Source: Planctomycetota bacterium (GTDB lineage Bacteria > Planctomycetota > UBA8108 > UBA1146). Taken from it: a DNA stretch of 48,004 bases. The translations under genes and the position numbers were made by a program. The stretch covers positions 157,869 through 205,872 of the forward strand of contig PAIH01000044.1 of assembly GCA_002711105.1 (NCBI GenBank), in the 5' to 3' direction. The first letter of the stretch is position 1. Every line of letters begins with the position of its first letter. Of the stretch, positions 1 to 7,796 are shown one piece after another. The notes under the pieces are model-generated. The model searched no databases, was not told where the DNA came from, and was given only the letters and a program-made list of their open reading frames with translations.

Positions 1-590
1 GTGATCAAAACATCGGCACCACGTTGACGCGCCATCAATGCACAGAGGATTCCGATGACTCCAGGACCACAGACCACCACGCGGTCGCCAGATTCGATCT
101 CGGAACAGTCGTGAATACAATGATCCGCCACCGACAGGGGCTCCGTCAGCGAAGCTGCGGTGGTATCGATCCCATCCGGTAACGGCAAAAGATAGTGATC
201 ATCGACAACCACCCGTTCTGCCATTCCCCCGTCGAGGTGCAAACCTTGCACTCTTCTTTCGGGACATAACTGGGTCAGGCCAGAAGAGCAGTAGCTGCAA
301 TCGGTACGAAGACATCCTTGGAGAGCAATCATCGTGGCAGCCTGGCCCTGCTGCCAGCGGTCAACACCATCGCCGCAGTCGACGACGATCCCCGCCCACT
401 CATGGCCGAGGGTGACCTGGGGCAAGACGGACTCGTAACCCTTGTGATTGAGGTAAACATGAAGGTCACTGCCACAAACTCCGCAGTGTTGCACCTGCAG
501 CAACACCTGTCCGGGACCCGGGCTCGGTTCTTCGATCTCTTCGAGAGCCACTGCCCGTGCCTCCCTGGCCTGTCTGCGAAGTGCTTTCAC
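1..590 (-). CDS. Zinc-dependent alcohol/polyol dehydrogenase (MDR family), 3' end outside window
   Basis: Reading the minus strand from a GTG at 590 gives an open frame to the window edge (196 codons). GGGAGG lies four bases upstream of the GTG. The protein has the medium-chain dehydrogenase layout: a GroES-like domain with CGVCGSDLH at about residues 36-44 (catalytic zinc Cys39), GHEWAG (His63, Glu64), a four-Cys structural-zinc lobe CLRTDCSYCSSGLTQLC, and the start of the Rossmann fold with GPGVIGIL. Families with this pattern (threonine, sorbitol and related dehydrogenases) oxidise an alcohol with NAD(P)+. The substrate cannot be read from the sequence, but the divergent sugar isomerase and MocA genes suggest a sugar or sugar acid. 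The first gap in the Cys lobe is four residues rather than the usual two. The C-terminal half is missing only because of the window edge. Confidence 0.9.
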   Translation of the reverse strand, partial: MKALRRQAREARAVALEEIEEPSPGPGQVLLQVQHCGVCGSDLHVYLNHKGYESVLPQVTLGHEWAGIVVDCGDGVDRWQQGQAATMIALQGCLRTDCSYCSSGLTQLCPERRVQGLHLDGGMAERVVVDDHYLLPLPDGIDTTAASLTEPLSVADHCIHDCSEIESGDRVVVCGPGVIGILCALMARQRGADVLI

Positions 591-704
591 GTTGCCTCCC
601 AAATGTCTCGAATCCGATTCCTCGAAGTCAACTCTCAATCGATATCCACAGCAGTTTCCACTGCAATCCACCCTCGAGCCACTGCCCAGACAAAAAGATA
701 GGAA

Positions 705-733
705 TTGACCACGCCCTCTTGCGAGGCTACGAC
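705..733 (+). promoter_or_regulatory. Candidate sigma70-type promoter for the isomerase-MocA pair
   Basis: TTGACC at 705-710 is followed after 17 bases by TACGAC at 728-733, in the divergent region between the dehydrogenase (start 590) and the isomerase (start 769). The -35 matches well and the -10 poorly. A short perfect inverted repeat, GCAGT-TTCC-ACTGC, at 651-664 in the same region could be an operator. Nothing else recognisable lies between the two genes. Confidence 0.3.
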
Positions 734-768
734 GTAGGCTCCTTGAACAAGTAATCGGAAGGAAGCAG

Positions 769-1698
769 ATGAAAAAGATCTCCATTGGATCCTGGGCCTA
801 CACCATCGGCCCCTACGAGAAGAGCCCCGTCGACTTCTTCACGGTGTGCGAGAAACTGACCGAACTCGGTTTCGACGGAGTCGAACTGGGAGGATTCCCC
901 CCGCATCCGAACCCAGATGACCTCCCCGAACAGAGCCAAAGACAGGAGGTGGCAACCAGGGTCCGTGAAATGGGGCTCGGCTTCAGTGGTCTCGCCGCCA
1001 ACCTGTGGGGTGAGCATCTGATCGACACCGATGATTCCAGCGCCTACATAGCGGAGTTCAGAAAGAACTGTGAATTTTGCACTGACATGGGGATCGAAAC
1101 GATTCGAGTCGATACCGTTCAGCCTCCGACCATCTTCGATTCTGTTGACCCGGACACCGCCTTTCAAAGGGTCGTTTCCACCTGGAATGAGTGCTGTGCC
1201 ATCGCAGAAGGCCATGGTTTGCAAGTCACCTGGGAATTCGAGCCCGGTTTCGCCTTCAACAAGCCATCGGATGTGGTGAGGATTCTAGAATCTGTCACCT
1301 GTCCCAATTTCGGCGTGATGTACGACACCTGTCACGGCCAGATGGTAGCCGTCGTGGGTTCGAGACAGCCTGGTGAAAAGGAAACCCTCCCTGGAGGACA
1401 GCTCGAGTTGATCAGCATGCTGAGCGGTCGAATCAACCACCTTCACTTCATCGATTCTGACAACACCTGTCACAAGGCTGCCGATGGATCGGACGAAACC
1501 TCGAGCCATCCTCCCTTTGGACTCGGTGTTCTCGATTTCGACTCGATCGTTCCCGCTCTCGCCAAAGAAGCGGTCCCCCATGACTGGTGGACCATCGATC
1601 TCTGTTTCTGGCCCGATGCCTGGCAAGCCACGGCCCGTTGTAAAACTGCCATCGACGCACTGAACTCCCGCTATGGCGTTCGAGAGGAAGCCCGATGA
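769..1698 (+). CDS. Sugar phosphate isomerase/epimerase-like TIM-barrel protein
   Basis: A 309-residue protein of the xylose-isomerase-like / AP endonuclease 2 superfamily. The ATG at 769 follows GGAAGGA with good spacing. Visible barrel landmarks are IGSWAY near the N-terminus, FDGVELGGF at about 35-43, WEFEPG near 155 (probable metal-binding Glu), YDTCHG near 185 (Asp, His), HLHFIDSD near 225, and a C-terminal strand reading TIDLCFW. Relatives interconvert ketoses and aldoses or epimerise sugars, usually with a divalent metal. The last metal-binding Glu of the usual pattern appears as Asp (TIDLCF), so the substrate or metal site may be unusual. It overlaps the next gene by four bases (ATGA), so the two are translationally coupled and probably act on the same sugar derivative. 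The exact reaction is not known. Confidence 0.85.
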   Translation: MKKISIGSWAYTIGPYEKSPVDFFTVCEKLTELGFDGVELGGFPPHPNPDDLPEQSQRQEVATRVREMGLGFSGLAANLWGEHLIDTDDSSAYIAEFRKNCEFCTDMGIETIRVDTVQPPTIFDSVDPDTAFQRVVSTWNECCAIAEGHGLQVTWEFEPGFAFNKPSDVVRILESVTCPNFGVMYDTCHGQMVAVVGSRQPGEKETLPGGQLELISMLSGRINHLHFIDSDNTCHKAADGSDETSSHPPFGLGVLDFDSIVPALAKEAVPHDWWTIDLCFWPDAWQATARCKTAIDALNSRYGVREEAR

Positions 1699-2852
1699 AA
1701 GATCTCCGCATCGGAATGATCGGCTATGGATTCATGGGAAAGGCTCATTCCAACGCCTACCAGAGGGTGAACCACTTCTTTGACCTCAAGACGAAACCGG
1801 TGCTGCAAGCTCTCTGTGCCAGGGACCAGGAAAATGCAAAGAGTTTCGCGAACAACTGGGGTTACGCCTCGGTCGAATCGGATTGGCGCGTCCTGGTCGA
1901 ACGGGACGACATCGATGCCATCGATATTTGCGTCCCCAATCATCTCCATCGAGATATAGCCATCGCCGCGGCACAGGCTGGGAAATGGGTACTGTGCGAA
2001 AAACCGCTCGCCATGAATGTTGACGAAGCGGTTGAGATGACAGAGGCGGTCGAGGATGCCGGAGTTCCCAACATGGTGTGGTTCAACTACCGGCGGGTTC
2101 CGGCGATATCCCTGGCGAAACAACTGGTGGATGAAGGTCGCATCGGCAAACCCTTTCACTATCGAGGCACCTATCTCCAGGACTGGACCATCGCCGAAGA
2201 CGTCCCCCAGGGCGGTGCCACCCTCTGGAGACTGGATCTCGATGCGGCTGGATCGGGAGTCACCGGCGACTTGCTGGCGCACTCGATCGATACGGCGATG
2301 TGGCTCAATGGTCCCATCACCCGGGTGGTTGCCGACACCGAAACCTTCGTTCGAGAAAGAATGCACCAGGAAACGGGAGAAGTGCAGCCGGTAGGTATCG
2401 ATGACGCCTGCATGTTTTTGGCACGTTTCCAAAACGGCTCGATGGGAACCTTTGAATCAACTCGCTACGCCCGAGGTCGTAAGAACTTCAACACCTTCGA
2501 ACTCAACGGGCAGGATGGATCGTGCCACTTTGACCTGGAGGACCCGCAATATCTCGACTTCTTTGAGCACACTCGTAATGCGGATGGAGAAAAAGTCGAA
2601 GATCACCTCACTGGTTGGCGCCGAATTCACACGACCAATTTCGAGCACCCCTACATGGATCGCTGGTGGGTCCCGGGCTGCACGATTGGATACGAACACA
2701 CCTTCATCAATGCTCTGGCGGATTTCCTGATCGGGGTCGATGAGGGAAAATCGGCTCAACCAGATTTCCGATGTGCACTTCAGACCCAGCAGGTCTGTGA
2801 TGCCGTCATCGAATCGGCAAAAATCGGCCAGTGGTGCGAGGTCGGCAGCTGA
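1695..2852 (+). CDS. Gfo/Idh/MocA family oxidoreductase
   Basis: A 385-residue NAD(P)-dependent sugar oxidoreductase. The N-terminal Rossmann motif is [17 protein letters not shown] (residues 6-22), with the family signature CEKPLA near residue 102 and the catalytic region [13 protein letters not shown] near 190-200, which has the expected His and Asp. Family members oxidise or reduce inositols, glucose, sugar acids or glycosides; inosose, glucoside 3-dehydrogenation or deoxy-sugar steps are all possible. The ATGA overlap with the upstream isomerase gene indicates one transcript. The gene ends against the convergent Tat-exported isomerase, and its TGA sits inside an inverted repeat. Confidence 0.92.
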   Translation: MKDLRIGMIGYGFMGKAHSNAYQRVNHFFDLKTKPVLQALCARDQENAKSFANNWGYASVESDWRVLVERDDIDAIDICVPNHLHRDIAIAAAQAGKWVLCEKPLAMNVDEAVEMTEAVEDAGVPNMVWFNYRRVPAISLAKQLVDEGRIGKPFHYRGTYLQDWTIAEDVPQGGATLWRLDLDAAGSGVTGDLLAHSIDTAMWLNGPITRVVADTETFVRERMHQETGEVQPVGIDDACMFLARFQNGSMGTFESTRYARGRKNFNTFELNGQDGSCHFDLEDPQYLDFFEHTRNADGEKVEDHLTGWRRIHTTNFEHPYMDRWWVPGCTIGYEHTFINALADFLIGVDEGKSAQPDFRCALQTQQVCDAVIESAKIGQWCEVGS

Positions 2853-2865
2853 TCCCCGGGATCAG
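2849..2865. terminator. Hairpin enclosing both stop codons of convergent genes
   Basis: CTGATCC-CCG-GGATCAG is a perfect 7-bp stem with a 3-base loop. The left arm contains the TGA of the MocA gene (2850-2852) and the right arm the complement of the opposing TGA (2862-2864). There is no U-run on either side, so classic intrinsic termination is uncertain. Similar stop-codon hairpins occur at 26645-26664 and 45514-45542. Confidence 0.45.
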
Positions 2866-3791
2866 ACGTCGCAAATCTTGACCGCCTCGGCGAGGCTCTT
2901 GAGGGGATCTCCTGTCGGCAGGAACTCCTGGCCGACATATCCCTCGTAACCGATCTCAACCAGTGTCTCCATCACGGCCTGGTAACAAATCTCCTGGTCA
3001 TTCCCGATCTCGTTACGGCCGGGATTGCCCGCCACGTGAACATGTCCCAGTAGATCCTTGTACTGCCGCAAACGTCGGATCACATCTCCATTCATGATCT
3101 GGATGTGATAGACATCGAAGAGAAGTTTCAAGTTTGGAGACCCAACGCGACGGATGATATCGACCACGTATTCGGTGTCATCTCCCTGATAGCCGGGGTG
3201 ACCTTTCATCGGATGAGTGTCGTCCCTGGTATTTAAAACCTCGATACAGAGATCGATGTTATTCTTCTCCGCATAGCCGACGATCTTCTTCAAGCCCATG
3301 ACGCAATTGTTCGCACCTTCTTCTTTCGAGAAGCCATCGTCCATTCCCGTGAAGGCGATCACGTTGGGATACTTGTATTCGGAACAGGCATCGATGCTGT
3401 CGCGTGTCGCTTTCATGAGCTGTTGGTGGTGTTGCGGATTGTTCCAGCCTTTGACAAAAGGTGGATCAGGCGCCATGTCGATCTGCCCGATGGCACACAC
3501 GAGTCCTTTTTTCTGCAGAAGAGGAAAATACTTCGGCTCTATCAATTCGACACTCTTGCAATCCAGCGCAACCGCATAGTCTATCGTTTGCTCAACGCTC
3601 CAGTGGTCGGAGAAGCACCATTGGGCAATTGATTGGCGAATTCTGTTCTTCCGGTTCGGCACATCGTTCGCCTCGAACGCCATGGCGGGCCTTGAAACCC
3701 CCGCCAGCAGCGCAGCTCCTGCAACACCTTTAAGAACCTGACGCCTGTTGACGGAATCATTTACAGATCCACTGGAGAACGAAAATGACAT
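2862..3791 (-). CDS. Tat-exported hydroxypyruvate isomerase-like TIM-barrel protein
   Basis: A 310-residue protein. The ATG at 3791 is preferred over upstream starts because GAGGAGG lies 7-13 bases upstream and the protein then begins just before a twin-arginine signal (NRRQVLKGVAGAALLAG, cleavage near AMA). The mature part has the hydroxypyruvate isomerase (Hyi) pattern: ELIEPKYFPLL, CIEVLNTRDD near 195, LLFDVYHIQIMNGD near 230, VHVAGNPGRNE near 255 and GQEFLPTGDP near 290, providing the metal-binding Glu, Asp, His and Glu positions. The family interconverts hydroxypyruvate and tartronate semialdehyde, or acts as related ketose isomerases. Export of such an enzyme is seen in planctomycete-like genomes, but the substrate outside the cytoplasm is unknown. 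It is convergent with the MocA gene and divergent from the altronate-dehydratase-type gene. Confidence 0.85.
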   Translation of the reverse strand: MSFSFSSGSVNDSVNRRQVLKGVAGAALLAGVSRPAMAFEANDVPNRKNRIRQSIAQWCFSDHWSVEQTIDYAVALDCKSVELIEPKYFPLLQKKGLVCAIGQIDMAPDPPFVKGWNNPQHHQQLMKATRDSIDACSEYKYPNVIAFTGMDDGFSKEEGANNCVMGLKKIVGYAEKNNIDLCIEVLNTRDDTHPMKGHPGYQGDDTEYVVDIIRRVGSPNLKLLFDVYHIQIMNGDVIRRLRQYKDLLGHVHVAGNPGRNEIGNDQEICYQAVMETLVEIGYEGYVGQEFLPTGDPLKSLAEAVKICDV

Positions 3792-3980
3792 CGGAAAGAC
3801 CTCCTCAGGTTCGTGGAACAGCTTCGATCCAGCTGCCACCACGATAGGCACCGCATCAGTCCTCGGCAACGATGATCAGGGAGGAAGCGCCATTTCCCCA
3901 ACGAGCTGTCCCCAGATATACTGGTACTGTGTGATGTTTCTGGTTCACCCTGAAGAAAGATCCCCCAGGAGGAAACTGAC

Positions 3981-5552
3981 GTGGTCAATTCCAGAGAAGA
4001 ACTCGTCTTCGATCAACATGCAGTCTATATCCACCAAGATGACAATGTCGCAGTGATCAAATTCGGGATCGAAGAAGGTGCCCATATCGCACTCCCGACT
4101 GGAGATCCTGTCGAGTTAAGGGGCCAACCCAAAGCGGGGCATCGTTTCGCCACCAGGAAAATTTCTGAAGGTGACTTTGTGATTCAATACGGACAACCCA
4201 TCGGGACATCGCTGGGTATCGAAGTTGGCGATGTCGTGACCCATTCCAACATGAATAATGACGTACCCGTAATTCGAGATATCCCCGAAGGTCTCTCCAC
4301 CGCGGCACCAGAATATTTCCCGCCGGAGGCTATCCCCACATTCCAGGGATATCGCCGAGAAGATGGAAGAGTTGGCACCAGAAATTACATTCTTATCGTT
4401 CCCACCAGTATGTGCGCCAGTCACGAAGCTACCCAGATCTCCATCATCGCTGAACACACCTTGCTAGATTCGGTTCTTCACGCCAATGTCGACGGGATCA
4501 TCGGCATCCCGCACAACAAGGGTTGTGGATGTTCCGACGGTAGCAATCTAGATGTCACCCTTCGTACCCTGGCCAATTACGCTGCCCACCCAAACGTAGG
4601 AGCAGTCGTGATGATCGAACTGGGGTGTGAAAAAACGAATCTGTCAAAAATGGAGGACTATCTACGTCAGCGAGGCAGCGTTGGATTTGGAAAACCGGTC
4701 CATTGGCTCGGTGTGCAATCAGCAGGGGGTACTGCTCAGGTGGTGAGTCAGGGACTCGAGGCCGTAAAAGAGTTGCTTCCCGTGGTCAACAACTGCCACA
4801 AGGAAACGATCCCTGCCAGTGAGATCGTGCTCGGTCTTGAGTGCGGCGGGTCGGATGGCTTTTCGGGTATCTCGGCCAATCCAGCACTGGGTCATGCCGC
4901 TGATCTCATCGTTCGATGTGGAGGAACTGTCATACTCAGCGAAGTACCCGAGTTCTGTGGCGCAGAACATGTACTCGCTCAGCGATCACGAGATGCCAGC
5001 GTGGCGAAGGAAGCATACGCCCTGGTCGACTGGTACAAGGAGTACGCATCGACGGTTGGAACTGCTCTCGCGGAAAATCCCAGCCCAGGTAACATCGAGG
5101 GTGGGCTACTCAACATCACCATTAAATCTCTTGGCGCCATCTCCAAGGGTGGAACAACGCGTGTTGAGGGAACTACCGCTTATTCAGAACCTCCGTCGGG
5201 CCGCGGGCTCCAGTTGATGCAAGGACCAGGTTACGATCAAGAATCGGTCCCAGGAATGGTCGCCAGCGGAGCCAATGTGGTGGTCTTCACGACCGGTCGT
5301 GGCACCACGATAGGAAATGCCATCTGTCCAGTCCTGAAACTCGCCTCCAACACTCCCGTCTATGAACGCATGCCCAACGACATCGATCTCAATGCCGGCA
5401 CCATCATCGATGGAACGGAAACGATTCCTGAGGTGGGTCAGCGAGTCTTTGATCGAGTACTGGATGTTGCCAGTGGAGAAAACCTGGCTCATGCGGAGGT
5501 TCACAAACACCGGGAGTTCCAAATTTGGGCCGAAAGATCTGTCTCCCTCTGA
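3981..5552 (+). CDS. UxaA-family altronate/galactarate-type dehydratase
   Basis: A 523-residue protein starting at GTG 3981, seven bases after a strong AGGAGGA (3967-3973). The N-terminal 90 residues form a SAF-like domain. After a linker, the main UxaA domain begins with RREDGRVGTRNYILIVPTS (about 125-143). Later landmarks are HNKGCGCSDG (about 178-187), IELGCEKTN, LGLECGGSDGFSG (about 288-300) and GRGTTIGNAICPVLK. Enzymes of this family dehydrate D-altronate, D-galactarate and related aldonic or aldaric acids to 2-keto-3-deoxy acids, using an iron centre held by conserved Cys residues. The length fits a full SAF plus UxaA fusion. The neighbouring isomerases and oxidoreductases support sugar-acid catabolism. 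I cannot tell altronate from galactarate activity by eye. Confidence 0.9.
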   Translation: MVNSREELVFDQHAVYIHQDDNVAVIKFGIEEGAHIALPTGDPVELRGQPKAGHRFATRKISEGDFVIQYGQPIGTSLGIEVGDVVTHSNMNNDVPVIRDIPEGLSTAAPEYFPPEAIPTFQGYRREDGRVGTRNYILIVPTSMCASHEATQISIIAEHTLLDSVLHANVDGIIGIPHNKGCGCSDGSNLDVTLRTLANYAAHPNVGAVVMIELGCEKTNLSKMEDYLRQRGSVGFGKPVHWLGVQSAGGTAQVVSQGLEAVKELLPVVNNCHKETIPASEIVLGLECGGSDGFSGISANPALGHAADLIVRCGGTVILSEVPEFCGAEHVLAQRSRDASVAKEAYALVDWYKEYASTVGTALAENPSPGNIEGGLLNITIKSLGAISKGGTTRVEGTTAYSEPPSGRGLQLMQGPGYDQESVPGMVASGANVVVFTTGRGTTIGNAICPVLKLASNTPVYERMPNDIDLNAGTIIDGTETIPEVGQRVFDRVLDVASGENLAHAEVHKHREFQIWAERSVSL

Positions 5553-5555
5553 GTT

Positions 5556-5604
5556 GGTGATTCGGTCGCTCTGATCCGTTGACCATCACCGGAGCTCCGT
5601 TTTT
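5556..5604 (+). terminator. Possible terminator after the altronate-dehydratase-type gene
   Basis: GGTGAT (5556-5561) pairs with ATCACC (5585-5590), and inside it GGTC (5564-5567) pairs with GACC (5581-5584). A short T-run follows at 5600-5604. The hairpin begins four bases after the stop codon. The gap between hairpin and T-run makes this uncertain. Confidence 0.35.
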
Positions 5605-5655
5605 CCGTGACAAAACCAGATCACTGTTGAAAAAGGGGCCTATCCTCGACTGCAG

Positions 5656-5662
5656 TTGTACA
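5656..5662. promoter_or_regulatory. TTGTACA element upstream of the MerR/CarH-like gene
   Basis: The 259-base region 5553-5811 upstream of the regulator is AT-richer than its surroundings and contains one TTGTACA. TGTACA-like half sites are, from memory, typical of operators bound by CarA/CarH/LitR-type MerR regulators, which often control themselves. Only a single copy is seen and no convincing -35/-10 pair, so this is a weak call. Confidence 0.2.
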
Positions 5663-5811
5663 GACAAGAACTATTCATACCGTTCAAATTCAATTCGGAG
5701 TCACGTACCTTCTGGTTCGTCATGTTCCTGCCAAATTTGATGTTACTTTTCCCAAAATAACGGGTTACGAAATTCAAACCTGCCAGGATTGCTTTCACAA
5801 AACTAACCAAT

Positions 5812-6696
5812 ATGATCACTTCAATGGACGGTTATGTTAACCCTACTACTCTCTCCCACGCCTTCGGAGTCAGTTCCTCTACCCTGAAAAGATGGTCGGA
5901 CAGGGGAATGCTCGTCGCCAACCGGACACCCGGCGGCCATCGTCGTTTCTCCATCTCAAAAGCGATTCAGATGTCCCGACTGCATCAGATTCCTTTTCAT
6001 AATCCAACGATCATCGGGTTACCTCCGGTGCTCGACCCTTCCCAAATTCAAAGCGGACAAGACCCGCAAGATCTACTGAGGGATTCTCTGGAGAAAAACG
6101 CCTTCAGCTCCTCGCGCGACATCATCGTGGGGCTTTTCATCGGTGGAATGCCGCTGGCCGAGCTGTTCCAGGATATCGTCGCCCCGGTACTTGCTCACAT
6201 CGGAAGAGACTGGACCGCAGGTCCTGCAGCGATCGCCAACGAACATGCTTCCTCTCAACTCGTACTCGAAAGCCTCGGAATCCTGCGAAGCCTACTACCG
6301 CGGCCAGAGGAAAACGTCTTCGCCGTCGGTGGAGCTCCTGCAAAAGACCCATACCCAATTCCCACAGCGATGGTATCGCTTGTCCTGCAGGAAATGGGAA
6401 AGCGAGCCATCAATCTCGGTCCTGATCTTCCGATCAGTTCTCTGCAGGAGTTCTGTCAGCGCGAAAAACCCAGAATCGCCTGGCTCTCGATCACCTCAGA
6501 TGACCCACTACCAGAACTTCGAAAAGGCATTTACTCGCTGGCTACAGAACTCGAAAAGTCGAACACTCTCCTGGCTCTGGGCGGACGCCGGTGCAGGAAC
6601 ATAGTCAAGAAGCCCATTGCCAATGTGATTGAATTCTCTTCGCTGGAACAATTCACTCAGTTCTGCAAAGGGTTGGATCACACCATCTCCAGCTAG
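5812..6696 (+). CDS. MerR-type regulator with degenerate B12-binding module (CarH/LitR-like)
   Basis: A 294-residue protein. Residues 8-57 are a MerR winged helix (TLSHAFGVSSSTLKRWSDRG, then RTPGGHRRF). Residues 85-165 match the B12-binding cap helix bundle, with W134, E144 and H145 in the spacing W-x9-EH (WTAGPAAIANEH) used by CarH to contact adenosylcobalamin. Residues 168-290 match the cobalamin Rossmann domain (LGPDLPISS, SITSDD, LALGG). The lower-ligand motif, normally E/D-x-H-x-x-G, reads DPYPIP here (179-184): Tyr181 replaces the His and Pro184 the Gly. CarH proteins repress light-induced genes as B12 tetramers; this one probably cannot bind cobalamin in the usual His-on way. No Shine-Dalgarno is seen before ATG 5812 or the in-frame ATG 5824. 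It is 12 bases upstream of the TIGR01777 gene, its likely partner or target. Confidence 0.85.
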   Translation: MITSMDGYVNPTTLSHAFGVSSSTLKRWSDRGMLVANRTPGGHRRFSISKAIQMSRLHQIPFHNPTIIGLPPVLDPSQIQSGQDPQDLLRDSLEKNAFSSSRDIIVGLFIGGMPLAELFQDIVAPVLAHIGRDWTAGPAAIANEHASSQLVLESLGILRSLLPRPEENVFAVGGAPAKDPYPIPTAMVSLVLQEMGKRAINLGPDLPISSLQEFCQREKPRIAWLSITSDDPLPELRKGIYSLATELEKSNTLLALGGRRCRNIVKKPIANVIEFSSLEQFTQFCKGLDHTISS

Positions 6697-6708
6697 AATC
6701 CAACGGAC

Positions 6709-7677
6709 ATGAATCTGATCCGATCTTCAGTGTCAGGAATCGACCCACCGGCACAACAGGTCCAGACGGTACTGATCACCGGGTCTTCTGGATTGATCGG
6801 ATCCGCTCTGATTCCACAGCTCCAGGCACGAGGTCACCGCGTGATCCGGGCTGTACGTCGAAATCCCCGCGTCGATGACGAAATTCGCTGGCGGCCCCTT
6901 GAACCACCTGAACAGATTCCGGCAGCGGAACGGAAAGCTTTCGACAAACTCGATGCCGTGATTCATTTAGCGGGTGAAGACATCGCAAGCGGACGTTGGA
7001 GTTCCACCAAAAAAAAGAAGCTTCGTTCCAGTCGGGTCGATGCGACCGCCAATCTGGTCTCTCTACTGCAACAGCTTCCTTCTGCTCCTGCCACATTCAT
7101 CAGTGCCAGTGCCATCGGAGGTTACCCGGCAAACAGCGACGAATTACTGACAGAAGCTGCCACCTTTTCTTCTGGTTTCCTGGGTCAGCTCTGTCGCGAC
7201 TGGGAGAGTGCGTCTTCAGCGCTGGAAGAAATCGGTACAAGAGTGGTGCGACTGCGAATCGGTCTGGTTCTCTCTCCAGATGGTGGAATCCTCAGAAAAT
7301 TACTTCCTCTGTTTCGCTTCTGTCTCGGAAGTCGTATGGGATCAGGTCGCCAGTGGATGAGCTGGATCGATCTGGAAGATCTCGTTCAAATTATCCGATT
7401 TGTACTGGAAGACCAATCGATCGAGGGATCGTTGAACTGCACCGCTCCACACAGCGTTCGAAACGTCGACTTCACCCGAACCCTCGCAGCAGCACTCAGA
7501 CGACCGGTAGCTCCGCCGATTCCTGGCCCGATCATCCGACTCCTGCTGGGTGAAATGGGACAGTCTCTGATCCTGGATGGCCAGCGGGTGGCTCCCACTC
7601 GACTCCTGGATCTGGGCTACCGATTTACCAGCCCCGACCTTCCTGCCGCTTTACGACATCAGCTACGCGGGCGATAA
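6709..7677 (+). CDS. TIGR01777-type SDR epimerase family protein (YfcH/SDR39U1-like)
   Basis: A 322-residue extended short-chain dehydrogenase. The NAD(P)-binding motif TGSSGLIGSALIPQL is at about 25-39, followed by HLAGEDIASGRW (about 86-97), SASAIGGYP (about 132-140), and a C-terminal part with PPIPGPIIRLLLGEMG typical of the TIGR01777 family. The biochemical reaction of this family is unsettled. It lies 12 bases after the CarH-like regulator. TIGR01777 genes often occur in light- or CarH/LitR-controlled clusters, so co-regulation is a reasonable inference. The gene ends 119 bases before the large TPR/UnbV gene. Confidence 0.9.
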   Translation: MNLIRSSVSGIDPPAQQVQTVLITGSSGLIGSALIPQLQARGHRVIRAVRRNPRVDDEIRWRPLEPPEQIPAAERKAFDKLDAVIHLAGEDIASGRWSSTKKKKLRSSRVDATANLVSLLQQLPSAPATFISASAIGGYPANSDELLTEAATFSSGFLGQLCRDWESASSALEEIGTRVVRLRIGLVLSPDGGILRKLLPLFRFCLGSRMGSGRQWMSWIDLEDLVQIIRFVLEDQSIEGSLNCTAPHSVRNVDFTRTLAAALRRPVAPPIPGPIIRLLLGEMGQSLILDGQRVAPTRLLDLGYRFTSPDLPAALRHQLRGR

Positions 7678-7796
7678 AAACCAACTTATATTCAAATCAC
7701 ATCGTCACTTTCTGATTGCTGTCGATCTTCGTGGTATGGCTCCCGGCACTCTTCTAGACTGTCGGCAGCAGTTGAGCCGTCGTAAGGGGGAAATCG

